Positions 8,686 to 18,559 are shown, counted from the stretch's first letter. The stretch: DNA of 64,000 nt from Alicycliphilus denitrificans K601 (GCF_000204645.1 NC_015422.1:1877001-1941000), one strand, 5' to 3'. Made by a program: numbers and translations. Notes: a model not told the origin generated them from the sequence alone.

Positions 8686-10391
8686 TATTCGTTCTCCCCA
8701 AACAGGCCGCTCTGTCCCGCGTTAGCGAGGGCCGCTTTTCTGCTCTTGATGTTCTTGGCGCCATTGCCAGAGGCCGCAGGCTCGGCCTTCTCAATCTCCG
8801 CCATTGGCAGGTTGGTCACATTCAGGCTGTAGTCGTCACGGCCCCAATGGCAGCGGGCCAGCACCATCTTCGGGATCTTCTTCAGCGTCAGGTTCGGCCA
8901 GCGCTCTGCCGCTTTGGCCGCCGTGACTCCGTGGAAAGCGGCGCAGCACACCAGCAGGCTCTGCTCCGGGCCGACTTCACCGGACAGCGCCTGTAACTGC
9001 TCGGCGGATATGTTCTGCGTGGTGACGTAGATGAAATCTCGCTCGCTGGAGTGGCCGTGCTGCCACCAGTGCGTTTCCGAAGGCGCGTAGGTGAAACCCT
9101 CCAGCTTGGCCAGCGCTTCGGCCAGCATCGCCGCGTTGTATTCCGGGTTGATGACCGGGTTGCCCCAGCGGTCGTTGACGATCAGGCTGGGGGCAAGGCG
9201 GTAATAGCGGAAGCCGCCGCCGCCTTGCCAGCTGACGGCCTCGGAAATTCCACCCTTGTCTTCGCCGTCGATGACCTTCTTTATGCGCGGGATGATGTGA
9301 GTTTGGCAGTGCTCCCCCAACTCGACCATGATCCAGCGACGCCCCATCTTGTGGGCCACTACGCCGGTAGTTCCCGATCCCGCGAACGAATCAAGAACTA
9401 TGTCACCCTCCTTGCTGGCGATGTGAAGAATCCGCTGGAGCAAAGCCTCAGGTTTAGGTGTAGCAAATGGAGTAGCAAAGAGCACTTTCTGCTCGGTCAT
9501 TGCGGACTGCGTGCTGCCCGCTTCGCTTGCAGGCCAAATGGTTCGAGGGACAACCGGCTCCGCATTCTCAAGAAACATCTTGAGCCGTGGCACCTTCGAC
9601 TTCCCATCTTTCCCCCAGTACAAGAGATTCTTCTTCTCGTTCTCTGCGTGGGTGTCCTTCCCATATCGCCACGTAAGAGTTTCAGGCGGGAACACCTGTT
9701 CACCCGTATTGGGGTTGACGATTGGGTAGTAGAGATTCGGGCGCTCCTCCCTAGTCTTGTTGCCCGTGTATGTGACTGAATTCCACGGACCCCGGGAGTC
9801 GTTGTCTGGGTTCTTATAGTAGGAGTTTTGACCTTCAGTGCGCGGAAGCCGATTTGGCTTCCACAGCGGCTTGTTCTTTGCGTAGACCAGAACAAAGTCA
9901 TGGTCAGAGCTGAAATACTTTGCATCATTGGCGGGCGAAACTCGCTTTGCCCACACGATGCTCGAAACAAAATTGGAGCGCCCGAACACTTCGTCACACA
10001 ACACCTTCAAGTAGAAGGCTTCGTTGTCATCGATGGTTATCCAGAGAGACCCTTCGTCAGAAAGAAGGCGCCTGATGAGTTCCAGCCGGTCTCGCATCAG
10101 GCCGAGCCATATCGAATGCTCAAGTCCGTCGTCGTATTGCGCGAAGGCGCTCCCGGTGTTGTATGGCGGATCGATGAAAACGCACTTAACCTCTCCCGAG
10201 AACTCGTTCTCCAGCGCCTTTAGAGCCAAAAGGTTGTCGCCGAAGATCAGACGGTTGTCGAAGATGTCGCCATCCGTCACGCGATGCTTGGCGTGATATG
10301 ACTTTTCGGGATCTTCGAGCAGGATGCGTGGCTCCAACTTGGGCCGCTTCTCCTTGCCGATCCAGGTAAGTTCTAGTTTTTGTTTGCTCAT
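8685..10391 (-). CDS. Site-specific DNA adenine methyltransferase, type III Mod-like
   Basis: A 568-aa beta-class amino-methyltransferase. Motif IV DPPY (residues 74-77, in FIDPPYNTGSAF) comes before motif I FAGSGTTG (about 340), the order expected of type III Mod and related N6-adenine enzymes. The stretch between them holds the probable target-recognition domain. It lies 10 bp after the AIPR gene and overlaps the restriction subunit by one base. It probably protects host DNA from the nuclease encoded downstream. The recognition sequence cannot be deduced. Confidence 0.92.
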   Translation of the reverse strand: MSKQKLELTWIGKEKRPKLEPRILLEDPEKSYHAKHRVTDGDIFDNRLIFGDNLLALKALENEFSGEVKCVFIDPPYNTGSAFAQYDDGLEHSIWLGLMRDRLELIRRLLSDEGSLWITIDDNEAFYLKVLCDEVFGRSNFVSSIVWAKRVSPANDAKYFSSDHDFVLVYAKNKPLWKPNRLPRTEGQNSYYKNPDNDSRGPWNSVTYTGNKTREERPNLYYPIVNPNTGEQVFPPETLTWRYGKDTHAENEKKNLLYWGKDGKSKVPRLKMFLENAEPVVPRTIWPASEAGSTQSAMTEQKVLFATPFATPKPEALLQRILHIASKEGDIVLDSFAGSGTTGVVAHKMGRRWIMVELGEHCQTHIIPRIKKVIDGEDKGGISEAVSWQGGGGFRYYRLAPSLIVNDRWGNPVINPEYNAAMLAEALAKLEGFTYAPSETHWWQHGHSSERDFIYVTTQNISAEQLQALSGEVGPEQSLLVCCAAFHGVTAAKAAERWPNLTLKKIPKMVLARCHWGRDDYSLNVTNLPMAEIEKAEPAASGNGAKNIKSRKAALANAGQSGLFGENE

Positions 10392-10401
10392 GACATCGCT
10401 C

Positions 10402-12192
10402 TCATAGTTGTGGCGCGCGGTTCGACAAGTAGTCGATCAGGCGCTTGCGCGGATACGCGTCCGCTGCATTCTGAATATTGCGTAGTGGCGCTATGGCCGG
10501 ATCGGCACCCAGCGCAAAGTGTGCCTCCATCAGGTCGGCCAGGAAGTTCACGACGTTGCCCTGGTTGCGGAAGTAAGCCAGTGGCCCCTCAAGAATGAGT
10601 CGTTGTTGGCCAAGGTCGAAAGCCTGCTGCCTGAGCTGATCGAGCGGCTGGCTGATCAGCGCGGGAATCGCTGTCGGGTCGATGACGGCTGCCGTGCCGA
10701 TGCGGCTGCGCAGGCGCTTCACCATGACCGCCGTGATGACGTGTAAGCCATGACGGTAGATCAGGCGTTCCTGGCTACGCGCCGGGGCCTTCTGTTCGTA
10801 GTCCACCACGAGGGTGCGAATCGCGCGGTGGCACAGGACCGCATTGACCAGCGTCACGCCCGGTAGCGCGACGGTGAACAGCGCCTGGTACTCGGCGGAG
10901 TCGGGGGTGGCGAGTCGCACCGGTTCGCTCTTGAGCCACACGGCGTAGCGTGGGTCGTTCTGTTGCGAGGCCAGTGCTCGCAGCGCCTCATCGAGCGTGA
11001 TGGCATTGGTGCCATTTGCCACGGCCTCGGGACGGTAGTGGTAGCCGAAGCCAAGGTGGGCAATCTCTTGCCGCAACCGCTCTTGGTTCTCGTCCAGCGA
11101 GGCGAAGTTCGCGGTCTGTACCGGGTTCTGGTGGTTGCGAGCCTTGGTCACGCTCTTCCCAAACTGGCCATCCGCCGATGCCTTGATCAAAGTGAGCATC
11201 ACCTTGGCGTCATCGATGCTCTTGCCCGGATGCTGGCGCACGAACTCGGCAGCCGACGCAACCGTTTGCGCGCCGTTGATGATGGACAGGCCGCGAACCT
11301 TGAACTTCTTGACGCCATTCTTGTTGGCCTTCGGCTCGATCTGGTCGCAGACGGCCGTGACGCCGTTGTTGAGATAGAAGAAGTCCAGCGGGGCGTCATG
11401 CAAGGTCGTCTTGATGGCCTTGTTGACATCGGACTTGCTACTGCCGAGGAAGTAGCGGATGTTGCGTTCGTACAGGGCCTTGCCGTGCATCTGGTGTAGG
11501 GTCACCAAGTCCGCCAGCCGCGCGACACCGTAGTACGTGGCTCGCGGGCTTTCGACTTTCGCGTGCTTGTGCAACGCGATATCCGTGTGCACGGGTTGGT
11601 AGGCTTGTTCCGCCAGCAGATCGCAGACGATCTCGGTTGCCGTGTAATACTCCACCTGCTTGGCCAGCCGCTCTTCGTCGAGGTCTTCGTCATCGAGCAG
11701 CGCCTGCAAGGCGTCGCGAGCCGCTTGCGATACACCATCGCCCGTGTAGGGCACGACCAGCTTGATGTGGCTGCACACATCGAGTGCGCCCTCGATGTCG
11801 GTCTTCCGATTCTGGACATTCCCGTTGAACGCGGCGAAGTCCTGTTTGAGCAACAGGCGAATGCCCTCGCAGAACGGCAGCGCATCCTCCTGCTTGAACT
11901 GCTCGGACTCCTTCAACTTGGTTTGCAGCAGGTACAGAGTCTCCGACGGCGCGTGGTAGTGGATCGCGTCGATGCCCTTGTCGTTGAAATCATCCACGAC
12001 CGAGGCGGCCGCCACCTGCGGCGTAATGTCGAGCAGTTTGTGGAGGACGAAGGCGCTGAAGGCCCGCGAAAGCTGTTTCGCCGCGTGATCGGCGGGATTG
12101 ACGTTGCCGAGCAATGGCGGCAGGAACGGCACGAAGCGGGCGGCGAGCACCTGCTTCAAGATGGCCAAGTACTGAGGTTCGAGCGCCGGCAT
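10402..12192 (-). CDS. AIPR-family abortive phage infection protein, putative nuclease
   Basis: A 596-aa protein with the AIPR signature NNGVTAVCD followed by LSIINGAQTV. Residues 74-92 contain GIDAIHY and LLQTK, giving D75 ... Q90-x-K92. This is the D-QxK variant of the PD-(D/E)xK nuclease core seen in Mrr-like enzymes, so DNA cleavage is plausible. The frame is open further upstream to 12417, but that part overlaps the subtilase gene and is low complexity. ATG 12192 overlaps the subtilase stop (TGATG) and is the better start. AIPR proteins are known from abortive-infection loci. Here it sits between IetS and the methyltransferase. Confidence 0.88.
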   Translation of the reverse strand: MPALEPQYLAILKQVLAARFVPFLPPLLGNVNPADHAAKQLSRAFSAFVLHKLLDITPQVAAASVVDDFNDKGIDAIHYHAPSETLYLLQTKLKESEQFKQEDALPFCEGIRLLLKQDFAAFNGNVQNRKTDIEGALDVCSHIKLVVPYTGDGVSQAARDALQALLDDEDLDEERLAKQVEYYTATEIVCDLLAEQAYQPVHTDIALHKHAKVESPRATYYGVARLADLVTLHQMHGKALYERNIRYFLGSSKSDVNKAIKTTLHDAPLDFFYLNNGVTAVCDQIEPKANKNGVKKFKVRGLSIINGAQTVASAAEFVRQHPGKSIDDAKVMLTLIKASADGQFGKSVTKARNHQNPVQTANFASLDENQERLRQEIAHLGFGYHYRPEAVANGTNAITLDEALRALASQQNDPRYAVWLKSEPVRLATPDSAEYQALFTVALPGVTLVNAVLCHRAIRTLVVDYEQKAPARSQERLIYRHGLHVITAVMVKRLRSRIGTAAVIDPTAIPALISQPLDQLRQQAFDLGQQRLILEGPLAYFRNQGNVVNFLADLMEAHFALGADPAIAPLRNIQNAADAYPRKRLIDYLSNRAPQL

Positions 12193-14537
12193 CAGGCCCT
12201 CCCGCCAATCCGAGCGCGCGCACGTGCCTGGGCACGCGCTTGCAGCGCTGCTTGCACCTGGGCGTAGAGCTGAGCGTTGGCCTGCTCCCGATCCGCCAGC
12301 ACCACGGCGACGGCATAGGGCTCGTCCCCATCGCGCCCATCGGACCAAAGGCTGTCTTGCCGGGTCACCACGACGAACACCTTGTGACCGTTGGCCAGCG
12401 CCTGTTTGAAGCGCCATCGAGAGACCTGCAACGTGCCGTTCTTGCGGGTGTCGTTGGGTAGCCAGCGGCCGTTGGCGCGTTCGCCCATGCCTTCTTCCCG
12501 ATTGCGCCGGTAGGCTTGGGTGACCTCATCCAGGCTGCCAGCCGTCACCAGGTGGAACCACAGTTTGGCTCTTCGGTAGTCCAGCCGCGTGGTGCGCACG
12601 GCAGGGCTGTAGGCGAGCGCGACGGTCACCTCACGCGTGCGGCGGCCACCGTCCCAGAAGCTGTCTGGTAGAGGTAATTCGAAGAAGTGGTGCTGGTCGT
12701 TTCCGACGCGCTCTTCGGCCAGCAGGGTGACGGTGTGATCAAGCGAGCGGAACAGCGCCGCATCGTCCACGCGCCCATACCCGACGAGGCGCAGGAGTTT
12801 GTCGCGGCCTTCAGCATTGTTGCCGGGGTTCAACAGCGCTTCGCAGGCTTGCGGCCAGCGGGCATGGGCGCCGATCAGTGCGCGCAGCAGGCTGGGCGAA
12901 GCGTCGGGCACTTCGGCCAGTAGCCGCGCGGCTTGGTGGGCGACTTGGGGGGCGGCGTAGCTGGTGCCGATGTCTTCCTTGAACGCCGGCCCCAAGGCAA
13001 AGCCGCCGTTGAGCGACACCACTCCCAGACCGGCATGGTCTGTGCCACCTCCAGTGCGCCGCAAGGCGATGTTGCCGGCATGCGCGACCACGTCGGGCTT
13101 GATGGCGCCGCTGGCAGAAGGGCCGCTGCGAGTCAATGGAAACGGCTGCTCCGCCCGTGCCAACACGTGGTCTTCAATCGTGTTGGGATGGCGCTGTGCA
13201 TTGCGTGTGGCCTCATTCAGGCTCAAGCCGCCAACGGTCAGCGCGTTGAGCGATGTGGCGGGGTCCAGCAGGCGGGCGTGGCCTTCGAACAGGTAGTCCG
13301 GGTAACTCGCGCGTGTATCGGCTGGCAACTGGGATGACAACAAATTGCCCGCTGGTACTACGAACAGGACCCCCAGCTCACGCGTCAGCCGATCCAGCGT
13401 GTAGGCGAGCCCGCGCACATGACGGCCATCGTAGACCTTGTTCAGGTCGCCATAGCTTAGGTTGAAGACCCGGCAGCCGTATTGCGCATGCAGTTCGCGC
13501 ACGGCTTCCTCGACCGCCTTTTCGACGAACTCGGTTTGGTCTTGTCCGTCGTCTTCGAACACTTTGCCGGAGAACAGGCGAAGCTGCGGGACGAACTGCC
13601 CTTGCTGAATAACGCCATGGACATCGCCGTACAACGCAAGCCCGCCGACGAAGGTGCCGTGCCAGTGGGGATCGGTGTCATCCGCACTGCGATGCGGTGC
13701 GAGGTAGCCCTGCGCGTCGCCGACCGCTGCGCCGAGCAACGAATGTCCGCGCGTCAAGCCTGAATCCAGCACGGCAATGGACGGAGCATCGTCAGAAGGG
13801 GGATCGATCGGAGGAAATTGGTTGATGTCGGTATGAAGCAGTTGTACGGCCACACCCAAGCGGGGCGGCAGGTCGGCAGTGCGCACATCGCGATGGTGCA
13901 AGATCTGCTCGGCCTGCGCACCGTTGCAGCGCACACGGACCATGACGAGCGAGGGTTGCTGGATGTCGTCCAGCCGCTCAATGCCTTGTGCATGCAACCA
14001 GTCGAGAAAGGCACGCACCATTTGCTGGCGCTTGTCCTGTCGCTCCTGGGGCCATAGTTCGACATCGAGCATGAAGGTTGGCGCGGCTGGAAATCCTTGC
14101 TCAAGCAAGGCCGCGCCGGTACGGTCCTGGGGTGTCCAGTGGTCGAAGTCTTCGATGACGTAGAACAGTTCCTTGCGTGTAACAACGCCATCACGTGCAA
14201 GGGTGGCCAGGCGGCTCTCGAACTCGCTCAAGCCGTCATCAGTGGCGAATGCCAGCACGATGGATTCATCTTCCTGGCTGACAATCTCCACGCCAGGAAT
14301 GGCATCGAAGGCGGGCACGCTCTTGTCGCCCGCGCGCAGCCGAATCTTGAGCAGCTTACGGTCGTCGAACCCGCCGACGTCCTCTGCCATCGCACGTTGC
14401 CGCGCTTGGTCGAGCCGCCCGGCTAACGCGGCACCATGCGCTCTCGGATCGGCAGGAGGGCGAATTCCCGGATGACGCCTCGGATGGCGCTCCGTTGAGG
14501 GCGCTTCTCGCTCCAAGCGCAAGTGTTCATAGGCCAT
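12192..14537 (-). CDS. ietS: S8-family serine protease, IetS-like defence effector
   Basis: A 781-aa subtilase. The triad is visible: Asp258 in AVLDSG, His293 in HWHGT, and Ser about 525 in GTSYAAPQ. An N-terminal region of about 240 residues precedes the protease, with no signal peptide, so it is probably cytoplasmic. It lies 17 bp after the AAA+ ATPase gene. A subtilase paired with a small AAA+ ATPase is the arrangement of the IetAS anti-phage system, which was found by defence-island screening. The protease probably acts on a host or phage protein under control of the ATPase. Its stop overlaps the AIPR start. Confidence 0.85.
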   Translation of the reverse strand: MAYEHLRLEREAPSTERHPRRHPGIRPPADPRAHGAALAGRLDQARQRAMAEDVGGFDDRKLLKIRLRAGDKSVPAFDAIPGVEIVSQEDESIVLAFATDDGLSEFESRLATLARDGVVTRKELFYVIEDFDHWTPQDRTGAALLEQGFPAAPTFMLDVELWPQERQDKRQQMVRAFLDWLHAQGIERLDDIQQPSLVMVRVRCNGAQAEQILHHRDVRTADLPPRLGVAVQLLHTDINQFPPIDPPSDDAPSIAVLDSGLTRGHSLLGAAVGDAQGYLAPHRSADDTDPHWHGTFVGGLALYGDVHGVIQQGQFVPQLRLFSGKVFEDDGQDQTEFVEKAVEEAVRELHAQYGCRVFNLSYGDLNKVYDGRHVRGLAYTLDRLTRELGVLFVVPAGNLLSSQLPADTRASYPDYLFEGHARLLDPATSLNALTVGGLSLNEATRNAQRHPNTIEDHVLARAEQPFPLTRSGPSASGAIKPDVVAHAGNIALRRTGGGTDHAGLGVVSLNGGFALGPAFKEDIGTSYAAPQVAHQAARLLAEVPDASPSLLRALIGAHARWPQACEALLNPGNNAEGRDKLLRLVGYGRVDDAALFRSLDHTVTLLAEERVGNDQHHFFELPLPDSFWDGGRRTREVTVALAYSPAVRTTRLDYRRAKLWFHLVTAGSLDEVTQAYRRNREEGMGERANGRWLPNDTRKNGTLQVSRWRFKQALANGHKVFVVVTRQDSLWSDGRDGDEPYAVAVVLADREQANAQLYAQVQAALQARAQARARARIGGRA

Positions 14538-14554
14538 GCCTCCCCCTCCATCCC

Positions 14555-15541
14555 TTAACTCTTATGACGATACTCACGGGCAAGCGCGGTATCGAGGTGG
14601 CTTTTCTCCAGGAACTCCCGGCCGGACAGGATCATTTCCTTGACGGAGCGCCGAAGAACCCGCTCGATGTCGGCGTGCGACATGCCCTTGAACACGGATG
14701 CCACCTGGCCATCGTCGGGCTCGAAATTGCGGCGGACACCGGAGAGTTTCAGAGCCAACAAGCGTTTGATCTGCTCCAGATTCGGCATCTCGAAGCGCAC
14801 AACCTCATCGAAGCGTCGCCAAACCGCCTTGTCCAATAAGGTTTCGTAGTTGGTGGTGGCGATCAGGATGCTCTCGCCTCGATAACCGTCCATCATCTGT
14901 AAGACGGCATTTACGGAGCGTTTGAGCTCACCATGATCGGCGCTGTCGCCACGATCCTTGGTCAGGGCGTCGAATTCATCGAACAATGCGACCACGGGAT
15001 GCGTTGCGACGTAATCGAACACTTTGCGCAAATTGGCGGCCGTCTCTCCCAGAAACGACGAGATGACCGAGTCCAGCCGAACGAGGATGAGCGGCATGGA
15101 CAGGGAATGCGCGATGACTTCGGCGGCCAGCGTCTTGCCGCAGCCGGGAGGCCCGCAAAACAACAGCTTCTGCGCGGGTTGCAGGCCATAGGATCGAAGC
15201 ACGTCCGTCCGGTTGTGCTCCATCAGGATTTCATCGAGTGCCGACTGCGAAGCATCCGAGAGAATGATGTCTTTCTCCTCTCGAATCACGGCACGCTCTT
15301 CTAGTAGCGCAAGGCCGTTGTCTTTATTTGTCGGCACGCTGGGCAAACTTTGCAGCTTCCGCGCACTCTTCCCGACCGTTGCCTGATCGCCGTAAAGTAA
15401 ACGCTCAAGGTCATTTGCGAGCAGATGATGGTTCTTCTCGCGCTCCTCTTTGATCACTGCCTCGGACGCCGCGCGAAAGCCCGAAGCATCGCCTTGCGTT
15501 CCCGATTTGATGAGTTGCCGCAGTAATTTTCCGCTAGCCAT
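14555..15541 (-). CDS. ietA: AAA+ ATPase, IetA-like partner of the subtilase
   Basis: A 328-aa AAA+ protein. Walker A is GPPGCGKT at 130-137 and Walker B is ALFDEFDA near 185-192. An N-terminal helical region of about 90 residues precedes it. A GAGGAGAG ribosome-binding site lies upstream of ATG 15541 and overlaps the stop of a micro-ORF. Size and adjacency to the S8 protease match the IetA component of IetAS. It probably unfolds or gates substrates for the protease. It could also be a general AAA protein with a separate role. Confidence 0.85.
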   Translation of the reverse strand: MASGKLLRQLIKSGTQGDASGFRAASEAVIKEEREKNHHLLANDLERLLYGDQATVGKSARKLQSLPSVPTNKDNGLALLEERAVIREEKDIILSDASQSALDEILMEHNRTDVLRSYGLQPAQKLLFCGPPGCGKTLAAEVIAHSLSMPLILVRLDSVISSFLGETAANLRKVFDYVATHPVVALFDEFDALTKDRGDSADHGELKRSVNAVLQMMDGYRGESILIATTNYETLLDKAVWRRFDEVVRFEMPNLEQIKRLLALKLSGVRRNFEPDDGQVASVFKGMSHADIERVLRRSVKEMILSGREFLEKSHLDTALAREYRHKS

Positions 15542-15553
15542 ATCTCGCTCTCC

Positions 15554-15622
15554 TCAATTCTTGGCACGCTTCAACCGCGGCCTGGTCATGCGCAGGTCTA
15601 ACGGTGCTACTTGATTAGTCAT
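15554..15622 (-). CDS. 22-codon basic micro-ORF bridging helicase and ietA
   Basis: The ATG overlaps the helicase stop codon (TAATG), and the frame ends in the TGAGGAGAG that serves as the ietA ribosome-binding site. The predicted peptide is 22 aa and rich in Arg/Lys (RPRLKRAK). It fills the only large gap between these two genes. It may be a leader that couples translation from the helicase to ietA, or simply chance. No known family. Confidence 0.35.
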   Translation of the reverse strand: MTNQVAPLDLRMTRPRLKRAKN

Positions 15623-18501
15623 TACACCAGCTCCCACTCGACAGTGAACAGCGTGCGCTCCTCGACCTGCTGTTGGAGTTGCACTTCAAGCTGGCTGATC
15701 AAGTCATTGCGCTGCGCTTCGACTTCGTCCTGTCGGGCAAACAGCTCGCGGCGCAGCTTGCTGCGCTTGCCTTCCAGTTCGCGCTGCTTCTTCTGCCATG
15801 ACAGTTTTTCTTCCAGCGTCGGCGAGGTTGCGGCGGTTCGGCGCACCTCCTTGATCTCGCGGTCGATCTCCTTGATCTCTTGCTCCAGACCCAGCTTCAG
15901 GTCGTCCGCCCAGGCATCCAGCTTCTGGACTTCCTGCTCGAAGTAGCCGAGGTTGCGCTCGTTGACGTCGCGCAGGAGCGCGGTCTTGCGGGCTTCCACG
16001 TCGGCCAGCAGGGTGGCGTCAGGGGCGTTGAATAGACTGGCCGCCTGCGTGGTCGCGGGCAGGCGCAGCAGTTTTTCCGGGTCTTCTTCCGCGAGCACTA
16101 CGCCGTCGGTCGTGCCCGCGGCAACCAGCAGATGTTGCTCCTGGTTGCCGAGTGTCTCGACCGAGATCAGCTTCACGGTGAGCCATCCGGCTTTGCCGCG
16201 CCAGGCTTCAAGCGTGCTGATCTTTGCACCGTGGGCGTGGTAGTCGAACACAAGACGAGCCCCGTCGAGTGCCCGAGCCTTGGCCTGCTCGATGCCCCAT
16301 CGCGCCAGCGGATGATTGATGCGGTATAGATGCGCGTCGCCGGAGCGGCGGGGCAATTCGTAGCGCCCCAGCTCGATGCCCGCGAGGCCGCTGTGCTCGA
16401 TTCCAGTCGGCATGCGGCGAAGATCGAAGCCGTCGTCATCGAACGCGGCGCAATGGACCAGTTCGGCGCGGGTCAAGTCCATCAGCATGCGCTCGAAGCG
16501 GTTGCGCGCGTTGCGGCTGTCGTCGGCCCGCATGCGCAGCTTCTCCTGCACCTCTTCATCGAAGTTCTCAAGCAATACCTGGCGCGTCTTGACCATCGCC
16601 TCGTTGATCTCGCCGGAGAGGTCGAGCTGGAGTTGCTCGAAGCTGGACTTGATTTCCTCGGGCTCTCGACAGTTCTGATAGATCTCGGCGATACGTCGCT
16701 CGAAATCGACACCGGAGCCGATCGCACCCAGCACTTCGTCGCTAGCCCCAAACACGCCCTCGAAGAGCTGGAACTTCTGCGACAGCAGCTCATACACCCG
16801 TGCATCGGCCTCATTGCTGCGGTCGACGAAGTTGACCACCACAACGTCGTGCTTCTGACCGTAGCGGTGGCAGCGCCCGATGCGCTGTTCGATGCGCTGC
16901 GGGTTCCACGGCAGGTCGTAGTTGATGACGAGCGAGCAGAACTGGAGGTTGATGCCTTCGGCTCCGGCCTCGGTGGCAATCATGACCTTGCCACGCTCCT
17001 TGAAGTGCTCGACCAGTGCCGCACGGGTGTCGGCAGTCTTGGAGCCGGTGATGCGGTCGGTGCCTTCGTGGCGCTTCAGCCAGTCCTTGTAGATCGCCTG
17101 CGCACGCTGGTCGCTATTGGTGCCGTTGAAGAGCACGATGCCGTCGCCGTATGGCGTGTCAGCCAGCAAGTTGAGGAGGTATTCCTGCGTGCGCTTGGAT
17201 TCGGTGAATATGATGGCCTTCCTGGACGCACCCAACCGATCCAGTTCGGCGAAGGCGCGATCCAGCGCGGTGAGCAGCGCCTTGCCCTTGGCGTTGTCGC
17301 GGATGTTGGTTGCCAGCGTTCTGAAGTGGCGCAGCTCCTCGATCTCCTGCGCGATGGCATCACGCTCGGCGCGGCTCGCTGCCTTTGTTCCCTGCTCCTG
17401 GTCTTCCCACTCTTCGGCGGTCTCGTCGAGCGACTCGTAGTCCTCGTCCAGTTCTTCGGCGAGATCGGCAACCACGGGAGTTTCATTCAGCACACCCTGG
17501 AGACGCTTGGCCATCGTCTCCAACGCACCCGCAATCGCGTGCGTGCTGGAGGCGAGCAGCTTCCACAGCACGAGCGAAATCAGTTGGCGCTGCCCCTCGG
17601 GCAGGGCCTTGAGGTTGGGGCGGCGCAGGTAATCGGCGACGAGCCTGGAAAGTTCCTGCTCTTCGCTCGACGGCGTGAACTCCTCGACGATGGCCTTGCG
17701 CGCTGTGTACGACACGTAGGGCTGAACCTGTTTGCGCAGGGTGCGCTTGCAGATGGGGGCCAGCCGGTCACGCAGGCTGCTGAAGGATTGCTCTCTGCCA
17801 GTGAATTGCGAGCGGAAGCTATCAAGGTCTCCGAACACCCGGTCATCGATGAAGCTGACCAGCCCATAGAGTTCGAGCAGCGAGTTCTGCAACGGCGTCG
17901 CGGTCAGGAGCGCCTTGGAGTGAACGCGCGACAGCGCCTCCTTGAGGGTCTTGGCGATGACGTTGCTGGTTTTGTAGACGTTGCGCAGGCGATGCGCTTC
18001 GTCGAGGACGACCAAGTCCCAGTCGATGCCCTTGACATCGTCAGCCTTGGCCTTCGCGAACTGGTAGGAACAGATGATCGGACCGGAGGCGAACAGGAAC
18101 GGGTTCCGCTGCTCCTGCTTGCGGATCGCGTTGTAGCTTTTGGCTTCGAGGATCAGCCCTTGCAGGCCGAACTTGTCCTGCAGCTCCTGATGCCATTGCT
18201 TGCGCAGGTTCGCCGGAACGATGATGAGCACCTTCCGCCGCCGTTCCGCCCAGCGTTGGGAGATGACCAAGCCGGCTTCGATGGTCTTGCCCAGACCAAC
18301 CTCGTCGGCGAGGATCACGCCGCGTGAGAGGGGGTTGCGGCAAGCGAAGAGCGCGGCCTCGACCTGATGGGGATTCAGATCGACCTGCGAATCGACCAAG
18401 GTCGAAGCCAGCGACTCCACCGAGTCGCCTGCTGCACGCCTGGTCAGCAGCCAAGCAAAGTACTGGCTCTGGTGCGGCGTCAGAAGCTGCTGTGTCGTCA
18501 A
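15622..18501 (-). CDS. SNF2/RapA-like DEAD/DEAH helicase
   Basis: A 959-aa Swi2/Snf2-type ATPase. Walker A is in ILADEVGLGKT, the DEAH box is VVLDEAHRLRN, and the C-terminal motor motifs are ATEAGAEGINLQF and RIEQRIGRCHRYGQ. A charged coiled coil occupies the last 120 residues. The open frame extends to 18756, but its first 85 codons are low complexity. I chose TTG 18501 because AAGGGGGG lies 8 bases upstream and homology-like sequence begins there (TTQQLLTPHQSQYF). Related helicases occur in DISARM (DrmD) and other defence islands. It probably remodels or translocates on invading DNA. Confidence 0.88.
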   Translation of the reverse strand: MTTQQLLTPHQSQYFAWLLTRRAAGDSVESLASTLVDSQVDLNPHQVEAALFACRNPLSRGVILADEVGLGKTIEAGLVISQRWAERRRKVLIIVPANLRKQWHQELQDKFGLQGLILEAKSYNAIRKQEQRNPFLFASGPIICSYQFAKAKADDVKGIDWDLVVLDEAHRLRNVYKTSNVIAKTLKEALSRVHSKALLTATPLQNSLLELYGLVSFIDDRVFGDLDSFRSQFTGREQSFSSLRDRLAPICKRTLRKQVQPYVSYTARKAIVEEFTPSSEEQELSRLVADYLRRPNLKALPEGQRQLISLVLWKLLASSTHAIAGALETMAKRLQGVLNETPVVADLAEELDEDYESLDETAEEWEDQEQGTKAASRAERDAIAQEIEELRHFRTLATNIRDNAKGKALLTALDRAFAELDRLGASRKAIIFTESKRTQEYLLNLLADTPYGDGIVLFNGTNSDQRAQAIYKDWLKRHEGTDRITGSKTADTRAALVEHFKERGKVMIATEAGAEGINLQFCSLVINYDLPWNPQRIEQRIGRCHRYGQKHDVVVVNFVDRSNEADARVYELLSQKFQLFEGVFGASDEVLGAIGSGVDFERRIAEIYQNCREPEEIKSSFEQLQLDLSGEINEAMVKTRQVLLENFDEEVQEKLRMRADDSRNARNRFERMLMDLTRAELVHCAAFDDDGFDLRRMPTGIEHSGLAGIELGRYELPRRSGDAHLYRINHPLARWGIEQAKARALDGARLVFDYHAHGAKISTLEAWRGKAGWLTVKLISVETLGNQEQHLLVAAGTTDGVVLAEEDPEKLLRLPATTQAASLFNAPDATLLADVEARKTALLRDVNERNLGYFEQEVQKLDAWADDLKLGLEQEIKEIDREIKEVRRTAATSPTLEEKLSWQKKQRELEGKRSKLRRELFARQDEVEAQRNDLISQLEVQLQQQVEERTLFTVEWELV

Positions 18502-18559
18502 CGGCGATCCCCCCCTTGTTCTTCCCCGAGCGTGATTCGGCGGCTGGCATGGTCCGCGC

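Noticed and set aside
10402..12417. Longer AIPR start at 12417
   Set aside because: The extra 75 codons overlap the subtilase and look non-coding; ATG 12192 overlaps the stop neatly.
16330..18327. 665-aa plus-strand frame over the SNF2 helicase
   Set aside because: Antisense to conserved helicase motifs; low-complexity shadow.
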